From Pseudeuparius sepicola (lineage: Eukaryota; Arthropoda; Insecta; Coleoptera; Anthribidae), in the NCBI GenBank assembly GCA_963920635.1, contig OY987298.1, positions 38,037,787 through 38,101,786 of the forward strand: a stretch of 64,000 nucleotides of DNA, in the 5' to 3' direction. Each line of letters starts with the position of its first letter. The stretch's first letter is position 1. The notes under the pieces were generated by a model. That model saw nothing but the letters and a program-made list of their open reading frames with translations. It was not told the origin of the DNA and ran no database searches. The position numbers and the translations under genes were made by a program. Of the stretch, positions 1 to 11,700 are shown in pieces.

Positions 1-396
1 AACTGTCGTTGGTATGTTATCATTGCATGCAAAAATATCAAGGTTTTCATTAGGCATGGCCTACTTTTTAGGCAACGCTTTCGAGTTTAAATTTTGGCAT
101 ACTTGCAGAAATTCTACTTTTCCTCACAAATTTTCTGATGCAACTTTAATAAAATTTTACATGTTCGTTTGCACAAAAAGGAGCTGATTCCAAATTTGAA
201 TAGAAAGGTGTATGGTACTATTTAAAATAAAAAAAAGGTTGGTTACCATAGCAACGAAATGATTGGCTCCCAAAGAAATTCAAGGTCACCAGAATATGCA
301 GATAGATCAACTGAAAAACTCTTGTCTAAAACATGTTTTCATAGAAGGTGTATTTAAAGAGTTACATCCATTATTCCATCTAAATTGGGCACCCTG
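1..396. mobile_element. Right-hand end of a TA-flanked mariner-type foldback element (cut by window start)
   Basis: The segment ends in CCATCTAAATTGG followed by GCACCCTG and a TA at 397-398, the same terminus as the right end of the complete copy at 32460-33671. The preceding sequence around 40-130 (GGCATGGCCTAC, AGGCAACGC) also matches both arms of that copy. The left part lies outside the window. No transposase remains here. Confidence 0.75.
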
Positions 397-1814
397 TATA
401 GTAGAATATGAAGAATCGGTTGCATAAACAAGTAAATATGTAGAGAATTATGCTAATTTGGAGAAATCTGTACAGGAATTAAAATTAAGCGTAATAATAT
501 TGTTTTCTTTAAAGTGTATTACGTATTTGTTGTAAAATCTCAAGCATTTAAATTTACAGAACCATACTGTATAGTATAGACCAATTTAAAATAACTGCTT
601 CACTCGTTACTCCTTGGTCAGACTTACACAGCAAAACGACATTTTAGAGTTCCGTGAATTTAGAATTGCACCAAGCTTGCCGTGATCTATGTAGTCATTT
701 TTATGGTTCTGGCTCAATAACTACAATAAAACTACCTGTGTCGATCCCATTGTGTATAAAGGGTCTGTCTTTAGATATTTATGTATTTTACTTAATACAG
801 GCTTGAGGTTCCGAGGAAAAAGGAAAATAGGTAATGACACTTATGATATGTTTTGGGTATCTTACATTAATTTAAACAAATGAAAAAACGTAAATAATAC
901 AAATTTTTAAATACTATTAGATACAGAGGTATCTATCTATCTTAGTCAAATCACATCTTTCCCCTAGAGCAGCACTAGCGTTCAGTCCTCAGTTAAAAGT
1001 AAGTAATTATAAACAATTTTTATAATTTCCCTACATAGCATCTAGAGATAAATGCTTTTTTTCACCGGAACACTAGAAGAAACACCACCAATGTTTTCCC
1101 ACTGTTTTATGCGTATAATATTTCGTAAAATGGCATGGCAATACAACTGAACACTTTCCGTGAGGAATAAAGACTGACATTCAATTACAAAATAAAAATG
1201 TAGTTGTTTTAATTATTTTTACCTCCTATAGGGTTGTATGTACATAAATGTTAGTTTTTTCTATACCTATATAAATTATTACAATTCAGCGCTATAAACT
1301 ATATAATACTGAGAATTCTAGGTTTTTTTTTACCGTATTCTTGTTGGCTTCCAAAACATCCTACGAAGACGATTAGACAATGTTTATGGGAGTTTCCTCA
1401 TAAATAATACAATACATGGACAGTTATTAATGAATTGCATGAATACGTGCGGCACACATAAAGAACGTTTCGTGGATATTCTCAAAACCCGCGTCTCGGT
1501 TCTAGGGCAGAGGTGAACTTGTGACCTTTGCGTCACTTGCCCAGACGCCTAAATTATAAAGCTATACGGCTGTAATTATATTTTCATTTGCGGAGACGAC
1601 TGACATGACGTACTAAAAACAGAATTTCGGGGGCGTTTAGAGAAAGCAAGAACTGGAGCTAAATGCCTTACTTTCTACAACTTGCTTTAACTCAACTTGA
1701 AATGAAATTTAATAGCGGCGTTGAAATATAATGTAATCTATGCTGGTGCAAAGTTCATATAAGTGGGTTTGGGAAAAATTGAGTGAAAACTTTTGATTTT
1801 ATTTCTGCCGTCCT
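397..1814. other. Unassigned AT-rich intergenic DNA
   Basis: No reading frame longer than about 60 codons, no recognisable domain and no clear inverted or tandem repeat was seen. Short TAGGTA-like and poly-T tracts occur throughout. Confidence 0.6.
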
Positions 1815-1860
1815 GGTTATACTGACCGACTAATTTCGGGCAACTCATCAGAGTCTGCAG
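1815..1860 (-). ncRNA. Weak hammerhead-ribozyme-like motif
   Basis: On the minus strand CUGAUGA (1845-1851) is followed by seven bases and then GAAA (1834-1837), then a short loop and GUC. The flanks can pair as stem I (ACU with GGU-type pairing, then more pairs after a mismatch). Stem II is almost absent, which argues against activity. It may be a chance match or a decayed ribozyme. Confidence 0.2.
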
Positions 1861-1947
1861 AAATCAATTTTCGAGAAAACTAGCGTCAATGTTTAGTTTG
1901 GTCTCATATCTAGAACAACAGCGACCATATGTGGTAATCTCAGTATA

Positions 1948-3177
1948 GGCCAGGGAAATTACGGTAAAAAATAACGAAACCTATAGACAAAATTCATAAC
2001 CGCATTTTTATAATGCCATCACAAAATATTGGTAATAAATGAACGCCAGAAAATATTTTATGCGTGTGGGCGTTTTTTTGAAAAATACATTTTCTTGTTG
2101 TAATAAAGACGGCATAAATATTAACTGCGAATTTTAAGCTGCATTTATTAGTAAGTAAGGTATATAAAGTTGAGATTGATAAATTAAACATATTACGTTT
2201 GCGCAAGTATCCGAAATTAAAAATGACATTTTGCGTAATATTTTGTTGGGCAAAAATATTAACTGCGTTTTTATTATTTATAATTACCTTAAAAATCAAG
2301 TATTAACATTTTGTTCTGAAATTAAACATATTGTTTCGCCGGAAATCGCATTTTAAAGAAATTTGAAGCTGTCTTTGAGAGCAAAATTATTAACTGGCTG
2401 ATTTTTGTTAAACTTTGTAAGTGGATACTAAGTCTTGTTAATTTTTTTGAAATTAAACAAAAATTTGTAATGGAAGTATTTTTACAAATACAAACGACAA
2501 ATGACAGTTGACCTACATGCGCCCTAAATAAATGTTTAACTTCGCTATATGTGATTTAATATAGTTATATTGTAAAACGTTAAACAAAAAAAAACAGTTA
2601 ATATTTTTGCTTTTCCTAAAGAAATGACAAAAGTGACAGTTGACCTATATGCGCCGTAAATAAATGTTTAATTTCGCTATATATGATTCAATATAGTTAT
2701 ATTGTAAAAAGTTAAACAAACAAAAAACAGTTAATATTTTTTCCTATTCTATACCAATAAGAAGTGACAGCTCACGTACATGCCTCTCAGATAAATGTTT
2801 AATTTTGTATAAGTTACATTCTATTTGTAAAAGGGAATGATCATCTGCAATAAAAACGTAGTTAATATTTTTGCTTTTGCCGAAATAGAAAATTATCCGA
2901 TTTTTATCTCTCTTTGTCGATCTAAGTTACTTCCATATTCTTAAAATGTTTAATTTCTTATTAGTTTTTTATCTAAAGAGTCTAAAAAAATCCAGTTAAC
3001 TTTTTTGCTCGAAATTTCTAAAGAAAAATAGGTGTTTTTTTTATGTAATTCAAGATTCCGTTTTTTCAAAATGTTTAATTTTTGGTTTCTACCAACGTAT
3101 TTACTTATAACTTTGATATGGTAAAACAAAATTGCAGTTAATATTTTTGTCTAGGTCAAATTCTATTTTCCCTGGCC
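1948..3177. mobile_element. TA-flanked element with GGCCAGGGAAA termini and internal inverted repeat blocks
   Basis: The left end reads TA-GGCCAGGGAAA (1946-1958) and the right end TTTCCCTGGCC-TA (3167-3179), an 11-bp terminal inverted repeat with a possible TA duplication. The left half carries copies of AATATTAACTGCG and the right half carries the reverse complement CAGTTAATATTTTTG, spaced about 130 bp. No transposase was found, so this is a non-autonomous element. Confidence 0.55.
2590..3150 (+). repeat. Diverged ~130-bp tandem repeats
   Basis: CAGTTAATATTTTT-type cores occur near 2600, 2729, 2864, 2995 and 3136, each preceded by AATGTTTAA and GTTAAACAAA words. The units are about 130 bp and diverged. 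Inverted counterparts lie at about 2024-2400 in the left half of the host element. Confidence 0.6.
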
Positions 3178-3650
3178 TAGTACTGAAGTGACACAATTTG
3201 CAAAATATTTATATTTGACGCAATACTGAAGTTCATATACAGACTCTATTTACACAAAAATAAATTCAGTACAGGTATTTTGTCCCTAGTTTATTTTAGG
3301 AAAACCTTATTAAGCTTAGAGAGGACAAGGATTATAGGGTTAGAAAAGTTTCGCTACACATAATGATCATAAAAACTACAAAGCAAAAGTAATTAAACTT
3401 TTTTGTTATTCCATTTGCTCCATTACGCTACTTCACTGCATCGTTGCACGGAAGCAATTATCAGATTTTAATTAAGGCGCCGGCGAAAATTTAACGTCTT
3501 TTATTTCTCATTACGGCCGCTTGCTGAAGCGTCCACATTTTGGAAACCCACTTTAAGGTCTGACGTGAAAATTGTATATTTCCATAATTTTTGGTTAGAA
3601 TCCTTGAGAAAAGGACAGAATATTCCCTTACTCAATCTTAGGATACAAGT
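3178..3650. other. Unassigned AT-rich spacer
   Basis: Spacer between two elements. No coding or repeat structure was recognised. Confidence 0.5.
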
Positions 3651-3651
3651 A

Positions 3652-5231
3652 CAGGGTGAGTTTTTTTGATGATCAATATGGGGATCTCGGAAACTAGCGG
3701 AGATGGAAGAAAGTTTAAATGGTGAAAGAATTGCTTTTTTCTGGGAGCTCAAATTAATACGCCTTGTGGATTTTTGAAAAAGGTCATGGCTTCCTAGGTA
3801 TTTTGAAAAAACGAAATTTTGGCGATATATTCTAATCCATCTAGCTTCGTCGTTTCTGATTTTAGATAAAAAGTATAAATACTAAAGTTGGAGGGAATTG
3901 TACTTTCTGTGACAGCTGCCATTTTTGAGATATGACACAAATTTTTTTTTAATGGAAACCATAGTTGGCCATGGTCTCGAAAAATAGGCATTTTTATAGC
4001 TTTCCAACGATATAATACTCGATACGGTTATTCAGAAAAATAACCAAAAGCACTATGGTTTCCAATTTAAAAAAATACAAATTTGAGATATATAACGAAC
4101 ATGGCAGCTGTCACGGAAAGTAGGACATGATAACTGCAACTGCATTAGGGATACAATTAATTCATTACATGCATTAAATTCGGCCTACAAAACCGCAATT
4201 CTTTCCCCATTTAACCTTCCTTCTATCTCCGCTAGTAGTAATACAAAGAGAGTACGACCCCACTTGCCCTATGTTATACGAGGATAATACACAGAAATAT
4301 CTTAGTTTTTTATCATCGATTTTTGTTAGCCGTTAAGGTAGTGTACCTTAAATAAACTGCGTTGTCTGTATTTTTTTTGTCAAAAACGTTTGCTTCGAGG
4401 ATTTTCTCATATTTTTGGATATATTTCAGTATTTCGACTGAAACGTGTATACCCATTGTTGTAATTTATTGCATCAGGGCTTTTTTACTTATCATCTTTT
4501 TCCAAAGATTTGGTACCACACGGCCTCACGTCGGTTGACAGGGGGTTTTAGAATCCACGGGAAGTATGATTTACAAGGGTTTAGATTTCAATTTGCATGT
4601 CCCACAGTTCTAGGAAGTGAGGAGAAATTAGGAAATTCAACGACTAATCACGTTCTCATCGCAACTTTTCCATGGTGCGAGTTAGAAAGGCGATTTCCTA
4701 GAAATTCTATGTTAGGACGATGGATGCCATGCATTCCGCGTGGCGAGATGTTTCCTCTTCGAACTGCAGATTTCAAAATGAGACCGCAGCATCGCGGGAA
4801 CTGTGCAAGGCCGGCTTATTCGCTCGGAGAAACGTGGCGATCAGATTTCTTGGAATTCTAAAACATTATAGGACAAATCTAGCGGCCAAGTGGCTGCGGG
4901 TGTTCTAAAGGATTTTGGGGACCTGAGTTAGAACTCTTTCGGTATCTAGGGGTCAACTGGGGGTCACACGTGTCGCACGATTTCTAAGAATTCGTCGTGT
5001 CGCAACAAGTCCAACACAGGTCGAAAAGCCCAGAAATTCGTGGCTACGTCAGTGACATTCACTTGTCACTTTAAAATGACATACTTTGAGAAAATCTTGC
5101 AGACCACATGTCAAAATGCAGATTTTGGCATTACGGAGATTTACATGGGTCAAGTGGGGTCGTACTCTTTTTGTATTACTACTTCGGCTAGTTTCCAAGA
5201 TCCCTATACTGATCATCCAAAAAATGTTTTG
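3652..5231. mobile_element. TA-flanked element with long imperfect terminal inverted repeats
   Basis: The left end TA-CAGGGTGAGTTTTTTTG, followed by GATGATCAATATGGG and GGAAACTAGC, is mirrored at the right by GCTAGTTTCC, CCCTATACTGATCATCC and TTTTG-TA (5232-5233). A second inverted block (GTACGACCCCACTTG) occurs at about 4252 and, reversed, at 5150. It contains an inner palindrome at 3899-4127 and a GC-richer stretch at 4500-5040. No transposase was recognised. Confidence 0.55.
3899..4127. repeat. Inner palindrome
   Basis: GTACTTTCTGTGACAGCTGCC on the left is mirrored by GGCAGCTGTCACGGAAAGTA on the right, with ACCATAGT/ACTATGGT inside. It can fold into a hairpin of about 229 nt. Confidence 0.6.
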
Positions 5232-5439
5232 TATGAACATTCGATGTTATATGGTTTCCTAGCAATTGCGAAGTGAGTGCAAACGTGTTGGTTTAACTTT
5301 AACAGTTTATACTAGTGCATTATTGTATTAGATAATAATTTTGAATAATGGGACACGAAACGTGAGTGGCATGTATGAAAAACGAAAAACCGCCACTCAC
5401 AACGAAGCCCATGCACCTTAACAAATAATATTTGTTTCC

Positions 5440-5520
5440 ATTGATATATGTTGAATGACTGCAATGCCGCTTGTTATTGTTGGCCTGTATACATCTATTT
5501 TGTGTGGGGTATTTTAGAAT
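5440..5520 (+). repeat. Copy 1 of a dispersed repeat
   Basis: The words TGTTGAATGACTGCAATGCC, TTGTTATTGTTGG and TATTTTGTGTGGGG match copies at 15700-15790 and 22275-22345. The family is unidentified. Confidence 0.5.
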
Positions 5521-6697
5521 TTAACCAAGTGATAATATTATAAAAATCAATTAAATTGCATCTAACTCAATTTTAATCCAAAAAAGGACCCAAATATGCT
5601 TTATTTTATTATTTATCGCGTAATTTCTCAAAACCATGATCTTACTTTTGTAAAAAGAGGAACGCTGGGATTTTGCGATGTCATTTCCGTGGGAAAATTT
5701 TAAGTCCAGGGTTTTGCTTTTTGCTTGTAAAATAGAAAAAAAAGCTTCAGAGTGTTAGTTAATTATTTAACGAGTGTTAAATCTCCATTCAGACGGAAAA
5801 CACAAATTTGCAGTGAATTTTTACTTCAACCCTGTCACTGAAGCATAATGATGTATAACCAAATTTCCTTAAATCGGAGAGTAGATATTTATACTTTCAT
5901 TAGCCAAAAAATCACATCTATAGTTTTCCCGCTATTACTAGAACTTCACTGAGCGAATTATAAAATCAGAACTGTACGCTGCATAGGGTTGGTTTTTGTA
6001 TTTCAAAATATGATTTATTAACGAGGTAAGCTCGCAAAATATTTCTCGTCGGGATTACTGACGGATCCCTTGTTTATCCCCACCGCCGTATGTAAATTTT
6101 AGCAGGGTCCGATCGTATTAATTCAAACGAGCCTTGGAGATAACAATATCTGGGTCCAGCGAGCTACGACTACAATTAGCAAAAACTCTAGAGGGATATC
6201 TACGGCTTTTTTGGCTTGGAATTTCCCCACAGCAAATGATTTCTAATGAGGGAACAAGAAATTTGAAACCTGCCATGCTCCCTCGTAGAGGCATAAAGTG
6301 GATATCAGCTAGAGTGTACTCTCAAAGGTACACTTATATTCTTCAAACTCGTTGGCTGCTGCTAAACCTTTTTCTCTCGCCTAAAAATTTAACTTCTGTT
6401 TCACCATCTTATTCTATGATTTGTGTGTAGCAGAAAATTTATCTTGAGTTTTTGTCTAAACTTATTTTGTTTGGCATCGAATACAATTTTTCATCTTCAC
6501 TAAAGCCTGTATTATAGGATTTTCGGACATATTTTTTCATAGACATTGTAAACTTGTTTGTTGTTTTCGCAGTTAGAAAAAAGTAATTATTATGATTTTA
6601 CCATTAGAAGAATTGACTCATTTCTTCTAAAAAATTAAACACCCAGTACAATGAAAACGGTAGCCCTCGCAGCGTTAAAATATATGAAGTGCAACAT
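5521..6697. other. Unassigned AT-rich DNA
   Basis: No supported gene. A short open frame at 6134-6430 has no recognisable domain. An ACACCCAGTAC word near 6640 and ACACCCTGTATAGG near 7530 may be the two termini of an older TA element into which the next element inserted. Confidence 0.5.
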
Positions 6698-6799
6698 GCT
6701 GTAACTAGGCCTGAGACAAAATATCGATAAAATCGAAAGTATCGATACTATCGATTTTATCGATACTCGATATTCAATTTCGATAAATCGAAATATCGA

Positions 6800-7100
6800 T
6801 ATTATCGATTTTATCGATATTTTCGATCTTTCCGATTTTATCGATCTTTTCGATTTTATCGATCTTTTCGATTTTATCGATCTTTTCGATTTTATCGATA
6901 TTTTCGATTTTATCGATCTTTTCGATTTTATCGATCTTTTCGATTTTATCGATCTTTTCGATTTCATCGATCTTTTCGATTTTATCGATCTTTTCGATTT
7001 TATCGATATTTTTGATTTTATCGATCTTTTCGATTTTATCGATCTTTTCGATTTAATCGATCTTTTCGATTTTATCGATATTTTTGATTTTACCGATCTT
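6800..7100 (-). repeat. 18-bp TATCGAT-type tandem array
   Basis: Unit GATTTTATCGATCTTTTC, near-identical from 6800 to 7100. An opposed array lies at 7207-7440. The motifs TATCGATA and CGATA occur many times. Confidence 0.9.
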
Positions 7101-7206
7101 TCCAATTATATCTATCTTTTGATATGAATAAAGGAAATTGCTGCACCCATTGCGTCCAGACCACGCCCGCAGAAAGCCGATCGGCCTTTTTTTGTCTAGC
7201 TTCTTA

Positions 7207-7440
7207 AATAAAATTGATTATATCGATTTTATCAATAAGATTAATTATATCGATAAGATCGATTTTATCGATAAGATCGATTTTATCAATATGATGGATA
7301 AGATCGATTTTATCAATATGATCGATAAGATCGATTTTATCGATAAGATCGATAAGATCGATTTTATCGATAAGATCGATTATATCGATAAGATCGATAA
7401 GATCGATTTTATCGATAAGATCGATTTATCGATTTTATCG
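7207..7440 (+). repeat. Opposed ATCGATAAGATCGATTTT array
   Basis: Units of 12-18 bp made of ATCGATAAG and ATCGATTTT. It can pair with the array at 6800-7100, so the element may fold back. Confidence 0.85.
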
Positions 7441-7502
7441 ATATTTTTTCAGTATCGATTTCCGATACTGAAATTCGGAGATCGAACAGCCCTAGCTGTA
7501 AC

Positions 7503-8104
7503 CATATTAACCATAATTATTGCTGTTACACCCTGTATAGGTAGGTAGTAGGTATCCAGAAACTATTTTTCTTCAAACAAAGTAGGGCTATAGATACTTT
7601 TGAAAAAATATTTGTTGACAATTTATAGAGGACCCCGAGTTTGAAATTTCCATTGCTTTACTGATTTATCTTTATTAACCCACTTTTAGAAAATAATTAG
7701 TGGAAGCGCCTCGTAGTGTTTTCACTTACGGTAATTTATCAGGTTTTCAACTACCGCAGATGACTTGTGCGTCATTAGTCCTGGAAGCATGAACAACACT
7801 TTCTGGCATATATATTTTCTAATTTATACAAGGTTAACTAAATCCCTATAATAACTTGCGAAGACTGACCTTTGCCATGACGCAGAAGCTACAGATTATT
7901 AGATGTCCATTATTTGTAAGACATCTAATATAATCTGCAGTAACTTAGTAATGATTTCTCCACCACTTACCTTTCACCGCTTCTTCTAAATTATTATGAT
8001 GTTTGATCTGAGTATTTCAAAATAATTTTCAATTTCAAAATCAGTTTTCAATTAGGACTATTTTCAAATGATGTTTTCTTCAAAATCCAATGTCATATAT
8101 CACA
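7503..8104. other. Unassigned AT-rich DNA
   Basis: No gene or repeat was recognised apart from the CACCCTGTATAGG terminus-like word at about 7530. Confidence 0.5.
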
Positions 8105-8718
8105 CCAACATAATATACTTTTCTTGAAATCGGCATTAAAATGTCCCAAAATCGTCATTAAAAGCACAGAAATCGTACAATAATGTAGCCCATTATTGTA
8201 CGATTTTTTCAGTAAGTAGGCCTTGGCGAGATGTAAACATCAAACGTCAGACGCGGAGAAATCGCCCGTCAAAAGTGACCAAATATTCAAAACCCGGCCG
8301 ATAAAGGCTTATTTAACTTTTCGTACACATTGCGAAATTGTTTCCTATAGAAGCGCAATCCTTCAGTATACATATTTTAGTAAATTTGAAAAACAATAGA
8401 TTTGTTGTGTAAGCTGCACAAGAAGCAGCAGTTTGGTTTTTCTGTCAGAAGGTGCCGTACATCATTATGCTTGTGCTAGGTAGAGCGATCGGTAAAGTCA
8501 AGCAACGCCGCGCGTAGTCGGTTCGTGGACGGGTGATCCCTTATTATTATTTTCTTGCCTAATAAAACATTTTTTTTCCGATTTCAAGAAAAATATAATA
8601 TGTACCTCGGCACTGAAGTTCTTTTTATGACTCATGTGGTTTATTTGCCTCGGCCAGAGGCCTCAGCAACTAAACTCCACATGAGTCATAAAAAGTTGAA
8701 CTTCAGTGCCTTGGTACA
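8105..8718. mobile_element. Palindromic element with a 5S-rRNA-like core
   Basis: ATACTTTTCTTGAAATCGG at about 8110 is inverted at 8578-8600. Inside are a 35-bp palindrome around 8170-8207 (AATCGTACAATAATG mirrored) and, at the right, a hairpin 8601-8718 with CGGCACTGAAG and CTTCAGTGCC arms. A shorter relative lies at 38492-38617. The centre carries a 5S rRNA-like stretch, listed separately. Confidence 0.5.
8486..8545 (+). pseudogene. 5S rRNA-like segment (5S pseudogene or 5S-derived SINE head)
   Basis: The order GATCGG, AAGTCAAGCAACG, GTCGGTTCGTGG and ACGGGTGATCCC follows the middle and 3' part of animal 5S rRNA, including the internal pol III promoter (box A-like AAGT-AAGCAACG and box C-like TGGA-GGGTGA). 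The match to the 5' part of 5S (from about 8450, GTGCCGTACATC) is weak. The segment sits in a palindromic repeat and differs at many positions, so it is probably not a functional 5S gene. A SINE3-like 5S-derived element is the main alternative. Confidence 0.6.
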
Positions 8719-11700
8719 TAAATAACTATTATTGGATTTATAACGCGCTTCTCCTTGGCAATCAGAAGAGGCAATACTAATAAGCAACCAGGTAGTAATA
8801 AGCTATGTCAATATACTATAGTATCAAGATCAAAATTCCACACTCTCTCACACTCTTATTTTTAAAATCTAATTTTAATGGTTTATAGGTATAACTTGCT
8901 CGGTCAGTGACAAATACAGTCGTTCCGTCAAGCAATCGCTCAGCTCGTGCTAAATTCTCACCCTCACAATACTCCAAACTAAGAGTACCCCAGAAGCAAC
9001 CACATGCTTGTGCGGGGGAGGGGGGGGCAATTACTATTATTTTGTCTTCGTTGCCACTTGCGGCTAGGGCCGACTTTTTCCCGATAGAACTAGGATAGCA
9101 TTCGCTCAAGTACTACGGAAAACCCTAGAAAATCGTAGTAATCCCAGTGAGTGTAGGACAATTAGTAAATCACACGGATAAAGCTATATTTAGGAGCAAT
9201 ACCGTGAACAAACATTTGTCCAGCGCTCTTGGCCATAGCGGTGTTTTTCTTTAAAGACATGTGCATGCGCCTGCCTCGAACCAAGGTCGATTGAAGGCAG
9301 AAAAACATGCAGTTTAAAAAGTCAGCGCCGGTACGAGCGACGCCACCGCGGCCCCAATTGATGTGACACATCCAACTACCCATTGACAATTTCCAGATAG
9401 CGGGATCTACACTTTCAGTGTCTCCCACCTAAGTGAACATAGTAAGCTTTTGCTACAAGAAAATGGATCACCTCTGCGTCGTTATAGATTCTTGGTATAA
9501 AACTATTATGATTAATTCTTATACTTAATTGCTACATTTCATTCAATCTTATTGACGAAGCAGGTTATACTGAAGAAATAAGAAATATTTCTCATGTGTA
9601 TTATCGGTGTTCTTAGTCTTGATTTTAAAAAGGGCAAGGGTTGTAACACTGACTTCAAAGATAAGAAAATATGTTTTATTCACATCGTAAGCACCAGTGT
9701 TTTGTTAAGGTCTTTTCGTGAATTTCCGCCTCACATTGTATCACAATAATTACAAGATTCTCCTGTAATGTAAAAATTATTTTTAAATTACATGAGAATA
9801 TTGCTACCTACCGGCAACACATACCGACGCCTACTGGGATCCATGTTGCACGTTTTCATTTCTAAATTGTTTTGATAAGCAACAAAAGAGCCTGACATTA
9901 TGACACGATTGTTTACTGACTTGACGGTCGCTGGACGCTGGCGGCGTTGGCTGTCACCTATATATAGACTTCGCATTCGCATTAGATGACAGAGAAGCAG
10001 GTAATTCATTACCTATGTAGTTCATATTCATATTCGTATTAAGCTATTTGTGTAACATCTATACAGTTAAGATATACATTAAGACCGAATCACCCTATAC
10101 ACGCAACTGACTTTTAAGACTTTTCAAATAGCAAAATGCTAAAGGCTAAGATTTTTTTTGTTATTTCATGCAGCATTGGTTCTTATTCGGCACCATGCCA
10201 AGCCAACAAATCTGTAACTTCATTAGAAAAGGATTTTAAACTTTCCTAACGAATTCAAATGCTGACATTGAAAGGGGCCTTCTTCGTCGACTGAAAACAT
10301 GAAAGCTTAATTAGAAAAGATGTAGGACAGGAGTAAATGGAAACACACGCAACGTAGGGTTTAATTACGGAAAGTATGGCAGTGCTGACAGCATCCGCAA
10401 GCTAGCTAGATGTAAATAATTGTGTCAAATCGATAAAACCTACCTACCTATACCATACGCGAGATGTGAGGGAGGAGTAAAAAGAGTTCTGGCTTTAAAG
10501 AAATTCAAAGGATACACGGGAAAATATCCAGAGTGGCGAAGAAATAAGTTTCCAAGAGTATACCCGTTTTGTGTCTTGAATTCCAAGAGTATACCCGTTT
10601 TGTGTCTTGAATTTTTTAAATAATTTTGTCTGTCTAATATTACAACAAAAAATAACGCGTATACACCAAAAAGTTACTGCCTGCATGGATTTGATATAGG
10701 TATACCTACAGGAATTGGGATGGTCCAAATTCTACCAGAAAAACTTATATAATATTTTGATAGAAAACTGTAAAATATTATCGGTAGAGAACTGTTGATT
10801 GAAAACTATAAAGCATTATCGAAACCTGCACATTTTTCGTTTTATGCTAATTTTTTTATTTCCTGAATAGCCTAGCCTGTTTTACATTGACAATTTCTTC
10901 ATGGATTAATTCATTTCAAATTGACATAAAAAATCTTGTATTATACCGACAATTTCTTAATGAATTACATGCATTTCTTCATGAACTTTGTTCACGAATT
11001 AGAGCATGTTCTATTTTCTGTCAAGTTAGTGCGAACTTGAAAATTTGACTACAAGGGAGGTTATGTTTTTCATTGCTTATATATTTTTGGGATTTTTGTA
11101 TTTTTTCGTATTTTCGTCGTACAACCGTTTAAAACTGGGAAACTCAACACAATTGTTTTCTATTTTTATATAACCACAAAATATATTTTATTCGCTTTCT
11201 TGTGTTGGTATTCCTTAAAATTTGACATAAGGTTCAATAACATTCATCAATGGGCCTTGTTCGCTCAATCGAATTTCGATATTTCTTACTACTAGAATGA
11301 AATTAATCACATAACTCTTTAATAGAATCCCCCTCAGCATCTTTCTCGTCAATACCTAATTTTGTTATTAACTAAAGAAATATATAAAAATTTTAAACTG
11401 CGCGCCTTAATTTGGAGCAATGAAATTGCGTTTGCGATGTTGCCGGTTATACTAGTAATCGAAGTCCTAAAAATTCGATCTGCGTTTTAATTTCAGACGT
11501 GCACGCATTGAATCTAAATCGATTCTCTAGAGAGAGACAGTTGTATAAACGGTTGTCCGAACTCGACCGTACAAACGCAGGTAGTTGTTTTGTGGGTCGT
11601 GTGTCGTGTCTATATCAATCTGTCATGTCATTCTGTCATTCTTTAATGTAAACCGAGCAAATACGCGACTGAATTTAAGATGCCAACGCCCCGACTGGAC

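Larger units (their letters stand above)
6706..7494. mobile_element. Non-autonomous hAT-type element filled with TATCGAT arrays
   Basis: An exact 8-bp direct duplication GCTGTAAC (6698-6705 and 7495-7502) flanks the element, and the termini TAGGCCTG and CAGCCCTA are near-perfect inverted repeats. Both are diagnostic of hAT superfamily insertion. The interior holds two opposed simple-sequence arrays. On the left the 18-bp unit GATTTTATCGATCTTTTC is repeated about 16 times, and on the right ATCGATAAGATCGATTTT-type units are repeated. The long open frames across both arrays (SIKSKR and DKIDFI peptides) come only from the repeat. There is no transposase. Confidence 0.85.

Noticed and set aside
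6635..7548. Two long open frames (156 and 136 codons) rich in SIKSKR and DKIDFI
   Set aside because: They are translations of the TATCGAT tandem arrays. A repeat of 18 bp with no in-frame stop is open in that frame automatically.
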